Below the pieces are notes generated by a model. The model made no database searches. It was given only the letters and a program-made list of their open reading frames with translations, and was not told the origin of the DNA. 64,000 nucleotides of DNA from Butyricicoccus intestinisimiae (GTDB lineage: Bacteria > Bacillota > Clostridia > Oscillospirales > Butyricicoccaceae): NCBI RefSeq assembly GCF_018918345.1, contig NZ_JAHLQI010000003.1, forward strand, positions 186,001-250,000. The letters run 5' to 3'. Positions within the stretch are counted from its first letter, which is position 1, and the number at the start of each line of letters is the position of its first letter. Shown here in pieces: positions 8,447 through 17,899 of this stretch. Made by a program: the position numbers and the translations under genes.

Positions 8447-9769
8447 TTAGCCCAGATAGTTCTTCATCATGGTAGCTGCTTCTGCACGCGTTGCATTGCC
8501 CTGCGGATCAATGCACAGCTTGCCGTTCACGGTCTTGCCCTTGATGATGCCCTTTTCCTTTGCCCAGATGACTGCATCCTTTGCCCAGTTGGAAACCTTT
8601 GCTCCGTCTGCAAAGTTGTTCAGATCTCCGGAAACCGCCGGTGTGCCGGCATGTGCGTACAGCATGCGCGCCAGCTGCTCACGGGTGATGTTGGTATTCG
8701 GACGGAACATGCCGTTTGCGTATCCGGTGACAATACCGTTCTGGCTTGCCCACAGAACTGCGTTGTAATACCAGCTGCCCTGTGCCACGTCGGTAAACTT
8801 CATCTCTCCGGAAACCGCCGGGCTGCCAGCCTGTGCGTACAGAATCTGTGCAATCTGTGCGCGGGTCAGCGGCTCATTCGGTGCAAAGCGGTAGTTGCCG
8901 ACACCCTTCATGATGCCCTTGTCATATGCGTACTGCACATAGTCCAAGAACCAGTCGCCGGTGTTGACATCGGAGAACAGGTCAATGACATTGCTGGAAT
9001 TCGGATTCGGCACAAATACATTGATTGCCGTTTTCTTGCCGCTCACCTCAACGGTAACGGTGGTCTTGCCGTAATTAACCGGATAGATGCCAACCGTGCC
9101 GGCGAGATCTTCTGCCTCGACAATATTGTTGTTTGCACTGATGACCGTTACTTCACGGTTTACGGTCGTGTTCTGCGGATTGAACTGCACATCATAGAAT
9201 GCAGAAGCGTTTTCCTGCTTTTCAATGGTCACGCCGGTAACCTTCTGGCCGTTGCCGTCTACCAGCGAAATGCCGTTGAGGCCGACTGCCTTCTTGACGA
9301 TGGTGAAGTTCTCTCTGCTCTTGGTGGAAGAAACAGTGTTCCACTTGTTATTTGCATAGTACTGCGTATAGAACTCAATTGCATACGTGCCTGTGCTCAT
9401 TCCGTCGGTGTCCAGCGGAAGAACGCTGGTATACAGACCCTCTTCAGCCTCAAATGCTTCTACAAAGGTGTCCAGCGCCTTGTTTCCCTTATACAGCGTG
9501 CAGACATAGCGCTGTCCGCCGCGGCCGTTGTCGTACTCAACCAGTGCGAAATTGATGGTATTGCCGGCAACAACGCTCTGTCCCTTTACCGATGCACCCA
9601 GCTTGATGTAGGAATAGTCCTCTGCCGCCACATTCTTCGAAATTGCAGCGCCCTTCTGTACAGCCAGCTCACCGGCAGCTTCTGCGGTGTCTGCGGCAAA
9701 TGCCGGAGCCGTTGTCGCCAGCATGCCCAGTGCGAGAAGCAGGCTTGCCACTCTCTTTTTTACGCTCAT
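8447..9769 (-). CDS. Secreted protein with three S-layer homology domains
   Basis: 440 residues. Signal peptide at 1-25 (SVKKRVASLLLALGMLATT, cleavage near AFA). The middle part is beta-rich and includes a region like bacterial Ig/cadherin folds (about 60-270). Three SLH repeats form the C-terminus: FSDVNTGDWFLDYVQYA, FTDVAQGSWYYNAVLWA and FADGAKVSNWAKDAVIWA. SLH domains bind pyruvylated wall polymers, so the protein is wall-attached outside the cell. The start is ATG at 9769 preceded by AAAGGGG. It stands alone between two terminators next to the glycogen genes; no functional link to them is visible. Confidence 0.88.
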   Translation of the reverse strand: MSVKKRVASLLLALGMLATTAPAFAADTAEAAGELAVQKGAAISKNVAAEDYSYIKLGASVKGQSVVAGNTINFALVEYDNGRGGQRYVCTLYKGNKALDTFVEAFEAEEGLYTSVLPLDTDGMSTGTYAIEFYTQYYANNKWNTVSSTKSRENFTIVKKAVGLNGISLVDGNGQKVTGVTIEKQENASAFYDVQFNPQNTTVNREVTVISANNNIVEAEDLAGTVGIYPVNYGKTTVTVEVSGKKTAINVFVPNPNSSNVIDLFSDVNTGDWFLDYVQYAYDKGIMKGVGNYRFAPNEPLTRAQIAQILYAQAGSPAVSGEMKFTDVAQGSWYYNAVLWASQNGIVTGYANGMFRPNTNITREQLARMLYAHAGTPAVSGDLNNFADGAKVSNWAKDAVIWAKEKGIIKGKTVNGKLCIDPQGNATRAEAATMMKNYLG

Positions 9770-9940
9770 TGTTATGTCCCCTTTCGACACATTTTTTTAC
9801 CGCTTTATGCGGTGGTTTACAAAAAGTAGTATACCACACTTTTTATCCAAAGGAAATACTTTTCTCAGATTTTATAAAAAAAAAACGCGCAAAATATTTA
9901 TATTTATATGTGATTTATACCTTTAAGATACAAGTTGCCT

Positions 9941-9969
9941 AAAAGAGAGGCTACCACTGCCTCTCTTTT
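9941..9969. terminator. Terminator at the end of the glycogen operon
   Basis: AAAAGAGAGGC pairs with GCCTCTCTTTT. The arms supply the T-run on the minus strand, so it can end glgA transcription; a further T-rich stretch follows on the plus strand. Confidence 0.7.
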
Positions 9970-9981
9970 CTTGTTTTTTCG

Positions 9982-11409
9982 TCAAATGCCCTGATACAGG
10001 TCGATGTATGCCTGTGCAGAACGATCCCAGCTAAAGTCGCGGTTCATAGCATTGCACTGCATCTGGCGCCATGCCTTCTGGTCATGACGGAACAACGCAG
10101 CAGCTTCTTCAATGACATGCAGCATCTCATGTGCATTGTAATTTGCAAACGAGAAGCCGGTGCCCTCGCCGGTAAACTGGTTGTACGGCTGTACGGTGTC
10201 CTTGAGTCCGCCGGTCTCGCGCACGAGCGGCAGGGTGCCATAGCGCATAGCAATCATCTGCGCCAGACCGCACGGCTCGAACAGAGACGGCATCAGGAAC
10301 AGATCACAGCCCGCATAGATCTTATTTGCCAGATCTGCCGAGAACATAATGTTGGTCGAAATCTTATCCGGATGCTCCCACTTTGCACGCATGAACATCT
10401 GCTCATAGTCATAATCGCCGGTGCCGAGCACGATCATGCGCACATCCTTTTCCAAGATGTCATTGAGCACGCACTGTACCAAGTCCAGACCCTTCTGGCT
10501 GGTCAGTCTGCCGACCATGCCGATGACCATGGTTTCGTCCGATGCTTCCAGACCGCACATCTTGAGCAGCTCCGACCGGTTGACCTTCTTGTCATCCAGC
10601 GAGTTGATGCCATAGTTTTTAAACAGATGCGGGTCTGTCTCCGGATTGAACGCATCGACGTCAATGCCGTTGACAATGCCGCAGACCTTTCCCTGATTCC
10701 AGCGCAGGACGGCATCCAGACGGAAACCGTAAAACGCGGTCTGAATTTCCTGTGCATACGTCTGCGATACGGTTGTCACGCGGTCAGAGCAAACAATGGC
10801 AGCCTTCATCAGGTTGACATCGCCGTCCTGCTGCATAAAGCCGTTCTGGAAGTGATGGTCATCAATGCCCAAAACGTAATCCAGAATTTCGCGGCCGTAC
10901 TGACCCTGGAACTGGATGTTGTGAATCGTAAAGACGGTCTTGATGTTGCTGTACCAAGGACGGCAGTTGTAATCCAGTCCGTAGTACACCGGAACGAGTG
11001 CCGTCTGCCAGTCATTGCAGTTGATGACATCCGGATGGAAATCAATGGCAGGCAGCATTTCCAAAATTGCGCGGGAGAAAAAGGCAAAGCGCTCCGCGTC
11101 ATCATACTCTCCATATACGCTGTTTCGTGCGAAATAGTACTCATTATCCAAGAAATAGTACTTTACGCCGTCCGATTCATACACAAAGATGCCGCAGTAC
11201 TGGCTGCGCCATGCAACCTGCACATACAGATTTCTCAGGTAGTACATCTTATCGCGCCACTCCGGCTTAATCTGGCAGTACAGCGGGCAGATCACGGCAA
11301 CCTCGTGTCCCTTTGCCGCCAGCGCCTTCGGCAGAGAACCTGCCACATCGCCCAAACCGCCGGTTTTGATAAACGGCGCTACCTCGCTTGCTGCGTACAA
11401 TATCTTCAT
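9982..11409 (-). CDS. glgA: Glycogen synthase
   Basis: GT5 ADP-glucose:alpha-1,4-glucan glucosyltransferase of 475 residues, usual for bacterial GlgA. The N-terminal ADP-glucose site is KTGGLGDVAGSLPKAL and the C-terminal motif is PSLFEPCGLAQMIAMRYGTLP followed by RETGGL. Start is ATG at 11409 (MKILYAASEVAPF) with GGAGG upstream. It is the last gene of the glgB-glgC-glgD-glgA block, but a terminator-like hairpin separates it from glgD, so its level may be set separately. Confidence 0.96.
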   Translation of the reverse strand: MKILYAASEVAPFIKTGGLGDVAGSLPKALAAKGHEVAVICPLYCQIKPEWRDKMYYLRNLYVQVAWRSQYCGIFVYESDGVKYYFLDNEYYFARNSVYGEYDDAERFAFFSRAILEMLPAIDFHPDVINCNDWQTALVPVYYGLDYNCRPWYSNIKTVFTIHNIQFQGQYGREILDYVLGIDDHHFQNGFMQQDGDVNLMKAAIVCSDRVTTVSQTYAQEIQTAFYGFRLDAVLRWNQGKVCGIVNGIDVDAFNPETDPHLFKNYGINSLDDKKVNRSELLKMCGLEASDETMVIGMVGRLTSQKGLDLVQCVLNDILEKDVRMIVLGTGDYDYEQMFMRAKWEHPDKISTNIMFSADLANKIYAGCDLFLMPSLFEPCGLAQMIAMRYGTLPLVRETGGLKDTVQPYNQFTGEGTGFSFANYNAHEMLHVIEEAAALFRHDQKAWRQMQCNAMNRDFSWDRSAQAYIDLYQGI

Positions 11410-11440
11410 ATTTGATATCCTCCATGTCAAAAAAAGAGAA

Positions 11441-11470
11441 CCGGGAGAACGATACCATCCGTTCCCCCGG
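11441..11470 (-). terminator. Hairpin between glgD and glgA
   Basis: Imperfect stem (CCGGGAGAACG with CGTTCCCCCGG) followed on the minus strand by TTCTCTTTTTTTG. It would reduce readthrough from glgD into glgA. Confidence 0.65.
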
Positions 11471-11536
11471 CTGGTCCCGGAGCAATGATTCGTTTTTTCA
11501 CCCGCACCCGAGATTATATCTCTGTATTGTTTTTGC

Positions 11537-12667
11537 TTATACGGTCGCGTTCTTTGCGATTGCTACCGGATAGGTTGCGCTGCCCATCATCTTGCGGTTC
11601 TCGCGCACGGTAACGCCCTTATCCGTTACGACATACGACAGCTCAACACCCTCGCCGATGCTGCTGTTCGGCAGCACGATGCTGTCCTTGACAATGGCAT
11701 CCTTCGCAATGGTGCATCCGCGGAAGATGATCGAATTTTCAACCGTTCCTTCGATGCGGGAGCCGTCTGCAATCAGGCTGTCGCTGACCTCCGCATCTTC
11801 GCCGTAATACGTCGGTGCTTCATCGTAAATCTTGGTCAGAATCGGACGGTTCTTCAGGAATACCTGATCGCGAATGTCCTTGTCCAGCATATCCATCGAT
11901 GCAGAGAAGTAACCCTTGACGTTTTCAATCTTTGCGGAATACTTGTCAAATACATAGCCGTGAACCTTATCGCCGCGCTTGAACACATGCTGCATCGCAT
12001 CGCGCTCAAACGAGCGCAGGTTATGGGTCACACAGTCGGACAGCAGGCTCTGCAGGTACTTGCGCTTCATGATGTAAATGCCCATGCTCTTGTACTTGCA
12101 CTTGCCGCCCATGTTGTCGCCGTTGCGGATGTCCTCTACCTCATGGCGCGGGGACAGATCGAGGAACATATCAAAGGCGCCGCCTTCCGGATTCTTTGTG
12201 CAGACGATGGTGACATCTGCCTCCGACTTCTTATGTTCCTTCATGACTTCATCCAGCGGAATGTTTGCCACGATATCTGCGCTGCAAATCAGCACGTGCT
12301 CGCTCTTGTTCTTGTTGAGCATGTCGCTGATCGAGCCGAGTGCCTCCAAAGAGGTACGATAGTTTTCTGTTACCAGCGGCGAAGACTTCGGCGCAAATGC
12401 GTTCGGCGGAAGCAGGAACATGCCGCCGCGCTTGCGGGACAGATCCCAATCCTTGCCGGAGCCGAGGTGATCGAGCAGCGACTGATACTTGTCGCGCATC
12501 AGAACGGCTACCTGATAACAGCCAGAGTTCACGAGATTGGACATCATAAAGTCAATCACGCGATAGCGGCCGCCAAACGGCACCGACGCTACCGGACGGT
12601 GCTCGGACAGCTCGCGCAAGTCATTATTGCCATCAAATCCAATGATAATTCCCAGTGTATTTTTCAT
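11537..12667 (-). CDS. glgD: Glucose-1-phosphate adenylyltransferase, GlgD subunit
   Basis: 376-residue paralogue of GlgC. The N-terminal nucleotide loop reads GFDGNNDLRELSEHRPVASVPFGGRYR, so the catalytic GGxGxRL triphosphate loop of GlgC is replaced; in Firmicutes GlgD is a subunit that activates GlgC in a GlgCD complex. A left-handed beta-helix of hexapeptide repeats forms the C-terminus. Start is ATG at 12667; the gap to the glgC stop is 14 bp, so the two are translated together, as expected for obligate partners. Confidence 0.94.
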   Translation of the reverse strand: MKNTLGIIIGFDGNNDLRELSEHRPVASVPFGGRYRVIDFMMSNLVNSGCYQVAVLMRDKYQSLLDHLGSGKDWDLSRKRGGMFLLPPNAFAPKSSPLVTENYRTSLEALGSISDMLNKNKSEHVLICSADIVANIPLDEVMKEHKKSEADVTIVCTKNPEGGAFDMFLDLSPRHEVEDIRNGDNMGGKCKYKSMGIYIMKRKYLQSLLSDCVTHNLRSFERDAMQHVFKRGDKVHGYVFDKYSAKIENVKGYFSASMDMLDKDIRDQVFLKNRPILTKIYDEAPTYYGEDAEVSDSLIADGSRIEGTVENSIIFRGCTIAKDAIVKDSIVLPNSSIGEGVELSYVVTDKGVTVRENRKMMGSATYPVAIAKNATV

Positions 12668-12681
12668 TCTTGTTCTTCCCC

Positions 12682-13890
12682 TCACTCTGCGTCCGGAATG
12701 TCCTGATCCGGCATTTCCTTTGCCGCTACAATGGCATTCTTGCCGATGGTGACGTCCGGTCCTACAACTGCAACGCCCCAGTTATCTCCTGCTTCATCCG
12801 GCGTATTGCCGATCTTTGCGCCTGCACGGATATGTGCGCCCTCTGCGACAATTGCGTACTGTACAACAGCGCCCTTGTCTACAACGGCACCCGGCATCAG
12901 AATCGAATACTCAATGGTTGCGTCGGTGTCAACCGTAACATTCGGGAACAGAACAGAATTGGTAACATTGCCTTCGATTTCGCAGCCCTCAGATACCAGA
13001 GAATGCTTAATCGTTGCGTGCTTGCCGGTAAAGTGCGGTGGTGCGGCGGTGGTACGGCCATAAATGCGCCAGTCGTCGTCCTCCAGATCCAGACCGGAGT
13101 TCGGGGACAGCAGATCCATGTTTGCTTCCCACAGAGATTCGATGGTTCCTACGTCCTTCCAGTAGCCGTCGAACTGATAGGTCTGCAGATTCTCGCCGTT
13201 TGCAAGCATTGCCGGAATGATGTTCTTGCCGAAGTCATTGGAGGAATTCGGGTCGTTCTCATCGTCAATCAGATACTTGCGCAGCTTGGACCAAGTAAAG
13301 ATGTAAATGCCCATCGAAGCGAGGGTGCTCTTTGGATGTGCCGGCTTCTCCTCGAACTCATAAATCGAGCCGTCCGGATTGCAGTTCATAATACCGAAGC
13401 GCTTTGCTTCTTCCAGCGTAACGTTGAGTACTGCGATGGTTGCGGCAGCATTCTTTTCCTTGTGCTGGTCGAGCATCTTATCGTAATCCATCTTGTAAAT
13501 GTGGTCGCCGGACAAAATCAGCACATATTCCGGATCGTACTCGTCGATAAATCCGATGTTCTGATAAATCGCGTTTGCTGTGCCCTTGTACCACTCGGAA
13601 CCGCTGCCGTTCTCATACGGGGACAGAACGGATACGCCGCCGTTCAGGCGGTCGAGATCCCAAGTCTGACCGTTTGCCAGATATACATTGAGTTCGTGCG
13701 GCTCATACTGCGTCAAAACACCGACGGTATCAATACCGGAGTTTACGCAGTTGGACAGCGGGAAGTCAATGATGCGGTATTTTCCGCCGAACGGAACCGC
13801 CGGCTTTGCAACCTTTGTCGTCAGTACATACAGTCTGCTTCCGCGGCCGCCGGCCAGCAGCATTGCGACACATTCTTTCTTCCTTACCAT
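12682..13890 (-). CDS. glgC: Glucose-1-phosphate adenylyltransferase, catalytic subunit
   Basis: Makes ADP-glucose from ATP and glucose 1-phosphate for glycogen synthesis. 402 residues. Nucleotide loop [26 protein letters not shown], the catalytic aspartate motif [10 protein letters not shown], and the sugar-phosphate site EFEEKP are all intact; hexapeptide repeats follow after about residue 290. The second position of the loop carries LYVLT where LxxLT is usual, which fits. ATG at 13890 follows GGAGC. The gene is followed 14 bp later by glgD. Confidence 0.95.
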   Translation of the reverse strand: MVRKKECVAMLLAGGRGSRLYVLTTKVAKPAVPFGGKYRIIDFPLSNCVNSGIDTVGVLTQYEPHELNVYLANGQTWDLDRLNGGVSVLSPYENGSGSEWYKGTANAIYQNIGFIDEYDPEYVLILSGDHIYKMDYDKMLDQHKEKNAAATIAVLNVTLEEAKRFGIMNCNPDGSIYEFEEKPAHPKSTLASMGIYIFTWSKLRKYLIDDENDPNSSNDFGKNIIPAMLANGENLQTYQFDGYWKDVGTIESLWEANMDLLSPNSGLDLEDDDWRIYGRTTAAPPHFTGKHATIKHSLVSEGCEIEGNVTNSVLFPNVTVDTDATIEYSILMPGAVVDKGAVVQYAIVAEGAHIRAGAKIGNTPDEAGDNWGVAVVGPDVTIGKNAIVAAKEMPDQDIPDAE

Positions 13891-14042
13891 TTTTCTGCTC
13901 CAATCTTTGTTAAATTTTAGCTTTTCCTCTGCACGCAGCCAAGCTGCCTGCAGCGTTTTCTCAGAAGATTTTACGTTCTTCTGCCTGAAATTCCCACTCT
14001 ATCAAAAACTGCCTCTCGGCAATGTTTGTTGGCTATTTTTTC

Positions 14043-15911
14043 TCATTTCTTTTGTTTAAAAAATCGAACGCAGTACGGCGGCATCTGCATCGTCAGGCGG
14101 CAGCTGCCGTCCTGTTGTTTTTTGCTTGTCACAGCACCGGACTCTCCCGTTCCGCCGTATGCGATTGCGTCAGAGCAGAAAACTTCCTCCCACTCCTCCG
14201 AATCCCGCAAGGTTAAGCGGCAGCCGGTCAGCTTGTGTGCGGTCAAATTCATGACCGCGAGCAGCCGTTCGCCGTCCGGACTTCTCCGCTCCAGCGCAAG
14301 CAATCCCGGACTGTCGGCATCTCGATTGATCCGGACAATCTGTTCGGTGCTGTCGCTCGTCCAAAGCGCCGGATTGCCGCGGTAAAATTGATTGAGCGCC
14401 TGCACATAGGCTTTCATCTGCCGGTTTGCCTGACAGTCCAAATCCTGCCAGTCCAGCGCATGATGACACGCCCATTCGGTGTACTGTGCAAACTCACCGC
14501 CCATGAACAGCAGCTTGTCACCCGGATGCATCATGACAAAGCCATACAGCAGCCGAAGCGGTGCAAACTTTTCATGGTACTCTCCCGGCATGCGTGCCAG
14601 CAGAGAGCCTGCGCCGTGTGACACGGCATCATGAGACAGCGGCAAAACAAACCGCTCTCCGGTGCTGTTGAGCAGAGACAGCGACAGCCAATCCGCCAAT
14701 GCTTCCGGATCGTCCGTATGCTGCAAGTGCGTCAGCGCTTCTTGTACCCATGTATCGCGCCACATAGCGGTGAATCCAAGGCCGCCGAGTGCCGTCGGCT
14801 TGGTCACAGAGGACCACTTGCCCGTGCTGCTCGCAATCATGCGCACGGTTGGTTCCTGCTGCTTCACGGTATCACACAGCGTGCGCAAAAATCGCGCGCC
14901 GTCTGTATTCCAATTTTCTCCGAATTGGTTTGCTTTCCACTCACCCGCTTCGCGCTGGTAATTCAAATACAGCATCGGCTGCACAGAGCTGACGCGCAGA
15001 CCGTCTGCGTGGAACTGCGTAATCCAGAACATCGCAGAGGACAGCAGGAACGACTGCACTTCGCCGCGCCCGAGATCAAACTTCTGTACGCCGTACACCA
15101 TATCCTTCGGGTCGGATTCGCACGCTTCATAGCATGGCTGTCCGTCAAACATGAACAGTCCATGCGCATCGGTCGGAAATCCGGCAGCCGGCCAGTCCAA
15201 AATGACACCGATATCCGCCTGATGGCAGCGATCCATCAAATACATCAGGTCATGCGGCGAACCGTACCGGCTGGTTGCGGCGAAAAAGCCCAGCGGCTGA
15301 TATCCCCAAGAGCCGTCATACGGATGCTCCAAAAGCGGCAGCAGTTCCAAATGGGTATACCCCATCTCGCACAAATACGGAATCAGCCGATCTGCAATGA
15401 CGCGATAATTAAAAAACGAACTGTCTTCCGCTGTCTGCCACGACCCAAGATGTACTTCATAAATATTCACCGGTTCGGGTGCAATCTTTCTGCGCTGCAT
15501 CCAGTCAGCATCGCCCCATACATACCCGTCCATCGGATAATAGCGCGATGCATTTGCCGGCCGCACTTCTGCATAGAAAGCAAACGGATCAGATTTATCA
15601 AAAACCTGACCGCCCTTTGTCCGAATGCTGTATTTATAGCAATCGTAGCGTTCGATGTCTGTCAGGAAGCAGCTCCAGAATTCCGAATCCTCCGCCATGC
15701 GGGTCATCGGTGCCAAATCACGCGCCCAGCCGCTTTTCTCATGAATCACGGAGACATCCGCAGCATGCGGCGCCCAAACGCAGAATTGTACGCCTTTCTT
15801 CCCGTCCTTCACGGCACGATGCGCACCCAGCCATTCCCACGCGCGCTGTTCGGTTCCGTCGTGAAATGCTTGCAGACGGCTCTCCAACTTCTCATTTTCA
15901 TTCGTTTCCAT
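14043..15911 (-). CDS. glgB: GlgB-family protein, catalytic residues missing
   Basis: 622 residues with the full branching-enzyme layout: N-terminal CBM48-like domain, GH13 barrel, C-terminal beta domain. Motifs such as HLELLPLLEHPYDGSWGYQP, DGLRV and LPLSHD identify the family. However, the nucleophile aspartate of RVDAV is serine (RVSSVQPM), the acid/base region AEEST is ASST with both glutamates gone, and the histidine of region I (GHFPTD) is glycine (AGFPTD). The transition-state aspartate in SHD remains. Start taken as the ATG at 15911, 9 nt after AGGGGAG; an ATG at 15920 abuts the ribosome site. It heads the glycogen block. A structural or glucan-binding role is more likely than branching. 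Confidence 0.88.
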   Translation of the reverse strand: METNENEKLESRLQAFHDGTEQRAWEWLGAHRAVKDGKKGVQFCVWAPHAADVSVIHEKSGWARDLAPMTRMAEDSEFWSCFLTDIERYDCYKYSIRTKGGQVFDKSDPFAFYAEVRPANASRYYPMDGYVWGDADWMQRRKIAPEPVNIYEVHLGSWQTAEDSSFFNYRVIADRLIPYLCEMGYTHLELLPLLEHPYDGSWGYQPLGFFAATSRYGSPHDLMYLMDRCHQADIGVILDWPAAGFPTDAHGLFMFDGQPCYEACESDPKDMVYGVQKFDLGRGEVQSFLLSSAMFWITQFHADGLRVSSVQPMLYLNYQREAGEWKANQFGENWNTDGARFLRTLCDTVKQQEPTVRMIASSTGKWSSVTKPTALGGLGFTAMWRDTWVQEALTHLQHTDDPEALADWLSLSLLNSTGERFVLPLSHDAVSHGAGSLLARMPGEYHEKFAPLRLLYGFVMMHPGDKLLFMGGEFAQYTEWACHHALDWQDLDCQANRQMKAYVQALNQFYRGNPALWTSDSTEQIVRINRDADSPGLLALERRSPDGERLLAVMNLTAHKLTGCRLTLRDSEEWEEVFCSDAIAYGGTGESGAVTSKKQQDGSCRLTMQMPPYCVRFFKQKK

Positions 15912-16120
15912 TGGTGCCATCTCCCCTCTCAAAATCATTCATCAAACACACGAATACACGAAAAAGTCTTTCCTATTTGCCGCCGGTTTCCCATCCGGCG
16001 CAGCTTGCGGACTTCCCTTTCTCGTTTGTAGGAATATTATACAACATTTGTAAAAACAAGTCCAGAAAAAATGTGGATTTTTACAGACATTTTCCAATCT
16101 TCTTCATTTTTATCCTGTTT

Positions 16121-16600
16121 TTATTCTTTTATGGCATGCAGAATCATACACAGCGCTTCATCCGCCGCGTCCTGCCGCGCCTGCGAACGTCCATGCGGAG
16201 ATACAATTTTATGAACCTGCGTGCTTCCTTTCCAGAACAGTCCGATGTAAATGGTGCCGACCGGTGTGCCGTCCTCTCCGCCGTCCGGACCGGCATAGCC
16301 GGTGATGCCAACGCCGAGATCGGTTCCATAGACGCGCGCAATGCCCTGTGCCATTTCCGCCGCTGTCTGCTGCGACACAGCCGTATACGTCTCCAGCGTC
16401 TCCGCACGCACGCCGAGAATTTTTTGCTTGATTTCATTGCAGTAGGTGCAGGCGCCGCCTTTATAGAATTTTGACGCACCCGCCACATCGGTAATCCGTG
16501 CGGACAGCAGCCCGCCGGTGCAGCTTTCTGCAACAGAAAGCGTCAGCCCGCGCTGTGTCAAACACCGCGCCACTTGTTGTTCCAGTTCCGGTTGTGTCAT
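16121..16600 (-). CDS. pncC: Nicotinamide-nucleotide amidase (CinA C-terminal type)
   Basis: Stand-alone CinA C-terminal domain, 159 residues, which deamidates NMN to nicotinate mononucleotide in NAD recycling. Conserved SVAESCTGGLLSARIT carries the catalytic serine and the substrate loop; ITGYAGPDGGEDGTPVGTIYIG is the second family signature. Start ATG at 16600 has AAAGGAG. The N-terminal MoaB-like domain of full CinA is absent, as is common for stand-alone PncC. Confidence 0.92.
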   Translation of the reverse strand: MTQPELEQQVARCLTQRGLTLSVAESCTGGLLSARITDVAGASKFYKGGACTYCNEIKQKILGVRAETLETYTAVSQQTAAEMAQGIARVYGTDLGVGITGYAGPDGGEDGTPVGTIYIGLFWKGSTQVHKIVSPHGRSQARQDAADEALCMILHAIKE

Positions 16601-16699
16601 ACAATGGCTCCTTTCTGTTTTTCCGCTCGCCGTCTTTTTATTATTTTCATGATAGCATATTTTTTGTTAATCTGCAAGAATTGGAAAAGCACGAAAAAA

Positions 16700-16729
16700 G
16701 GCGCATGTGGAAAAATTTCCACATGCGCC
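16700..16729 (-). terminator. Terminator after the hydroxybutyryl-CoA dehydrogenase gene
   Basis: GGCGCATGTGG pairs with CCACATGCGCC; on the minus strand CTTTTTTCG follows directly. Confidence 0.88.
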
Positions 16730-16744
16730 GATATATTCGACAAA

Positions 16745-17626
16745 TTATCCAATCGTGGACAGCGCAGAGCCTGGAATAATGCGGCCCAGTTCGTTGTACT
16801 CGTAGAAGCCCTTGCCGGACTTCTGACCCAGTCTGCCGGCGCGAACCATTTTACGCAGCAGGCGAGCCGGACGATACTTCGGATCCAGCGTCTCATGGTA
16901 CATAACTTCCATAATAGCAAGGCAAACGTCCAGACCGATCAGGTCACCCAGAGCCAGCGGGCCCATCGGATGGTTTGCGCCCAGCTTCATCGCGGTGTCG
17001 ATGCCCTCTACAGAAGCCAGACCCTCTTCAAAGATCTGAATCGCATCGTTAATCAGCGGAATCAGCAGACGGTTTACAACAAAGCCCGGACCCTCGATAA
17101 CTTCTACCGGAACCTTGCCGATGTCCTCAGAAATCTTCTTGACCGTCTCAACCATTTCACGGGTGGTAGTCATGCCCGGAATGACTTCGACCAGCTTCAT
17201 GACAGCCGCCGGGTTAAAGAAGTGCATGCCGATGATCGGACGGGTCAGCTCGCCACTGATTTCCGTGATGGACAAGGACGATGTATTGGATGCAATCAGC
17301 GCATCCGGCTTTGCAATTTCCTCAATCTCCTTCAGCAGCTTTTCCTTTGCCTGCAGATTCTCGATGGCAGACTCTACAATCAGATCAGCCTCTTTGCATC
17401 CGCTGATGTCACAGATGGTGATCTTGCCCATGATTTCGTCCATGCGCTCCTGTGTAATCTTTTCCTTCGCAACCTGACGCTTGAGCGGCTTCTCCAGCAG
17501 CGCACGCTTGTGGTCGAATCCCTTGCCGGAGACAACGCAAAGATTTACTTCATATCCTTCAGACTGTGCGAATGCCTGGGTGATGCCCAGACCCATTACG
17601 CCAGAACCAACAACTGCTACTTTCAT
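16745..17626 (-). CDS. hbd: 3-hydroxybutyryl-CoA dehydrogenase
   Basis: 293 residues, the usual size. The N-terminal Rossmann fold carries VAVVGSGVMGLGITQAFA; the catalytic histidine lies in GMHFFNPAAVMKLVEV, and the C-terminal domain shows GFVVNRLLIPLINDAI and GANHPMGPLALGDLIGLD. It reduces acetoacetyl-CoA to 3-hydroxybutyryl-CoA in butyrate fermentation. Start ATG at 17626 (MKVAVVGSG) follows TGAGG. Unlike many clostridia the gene is not beside crotonase, thiolase or acyl-CoA dehydrogenase genes in this window; it has its own terminator. Confidence 0.93.
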   Translation of the reverse strand: MKVAVVGSGVMGLGITQAFAQSEGYEVNLCVVSGKGFDHKRALLEKPLKRQVAKEKITQERMDEIMGKITICDISGCKEADLIVESAIENLQAKEKLLKEIEEIAKPDALIASNTSSLSITEISGELTRPIIGMHFFNPAAVMKLVEVIPGMTTTREMVETVKKISEDIGKVPVEVIEGPGFVVNRLLIPLINDAIQIFEEGLASVEGIDTAMKLGANHPMGPLALGDLIGLDVCLAIMEVMYHETLDPKYRPARLLRKMVRAGRLGQKSGKGFYEYNELGRIIPGSALSTIG

Positions 17627-17822
17627 ACAAAATACCTCATTTCTTAACGCGCAGGCTCCATACCTGTTTCCTGTTATCAAAACGCCTGCCGCAGCTACTA
17701 TAGAGTTGTTATTTTTTTAACAATCTATCATGGTTAAAGTATACCATAGTCCGCCGCATAATGCAACCACTAATTTGTATATTTTTGATGAAATATCCAA
17801 TTTTTTTCAAGTGTAGCCAAAA

Positions 17823-17856
17823 AAGAGCACATCTGCGCATGTGCAGATGTGCTCTT
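17823..17856 (-). terminator. Terminator after thiI
   Basis: AAGAGCACATCTGC pairs with GCAGATGTGCTCTT and is followed on the minus strand by TTTTGGC. Confidence 0.82.
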
Positions 17857-17899
17857 GCATAACTTCTTGCAATTTTATGAATATTTCCTGATGATATTG

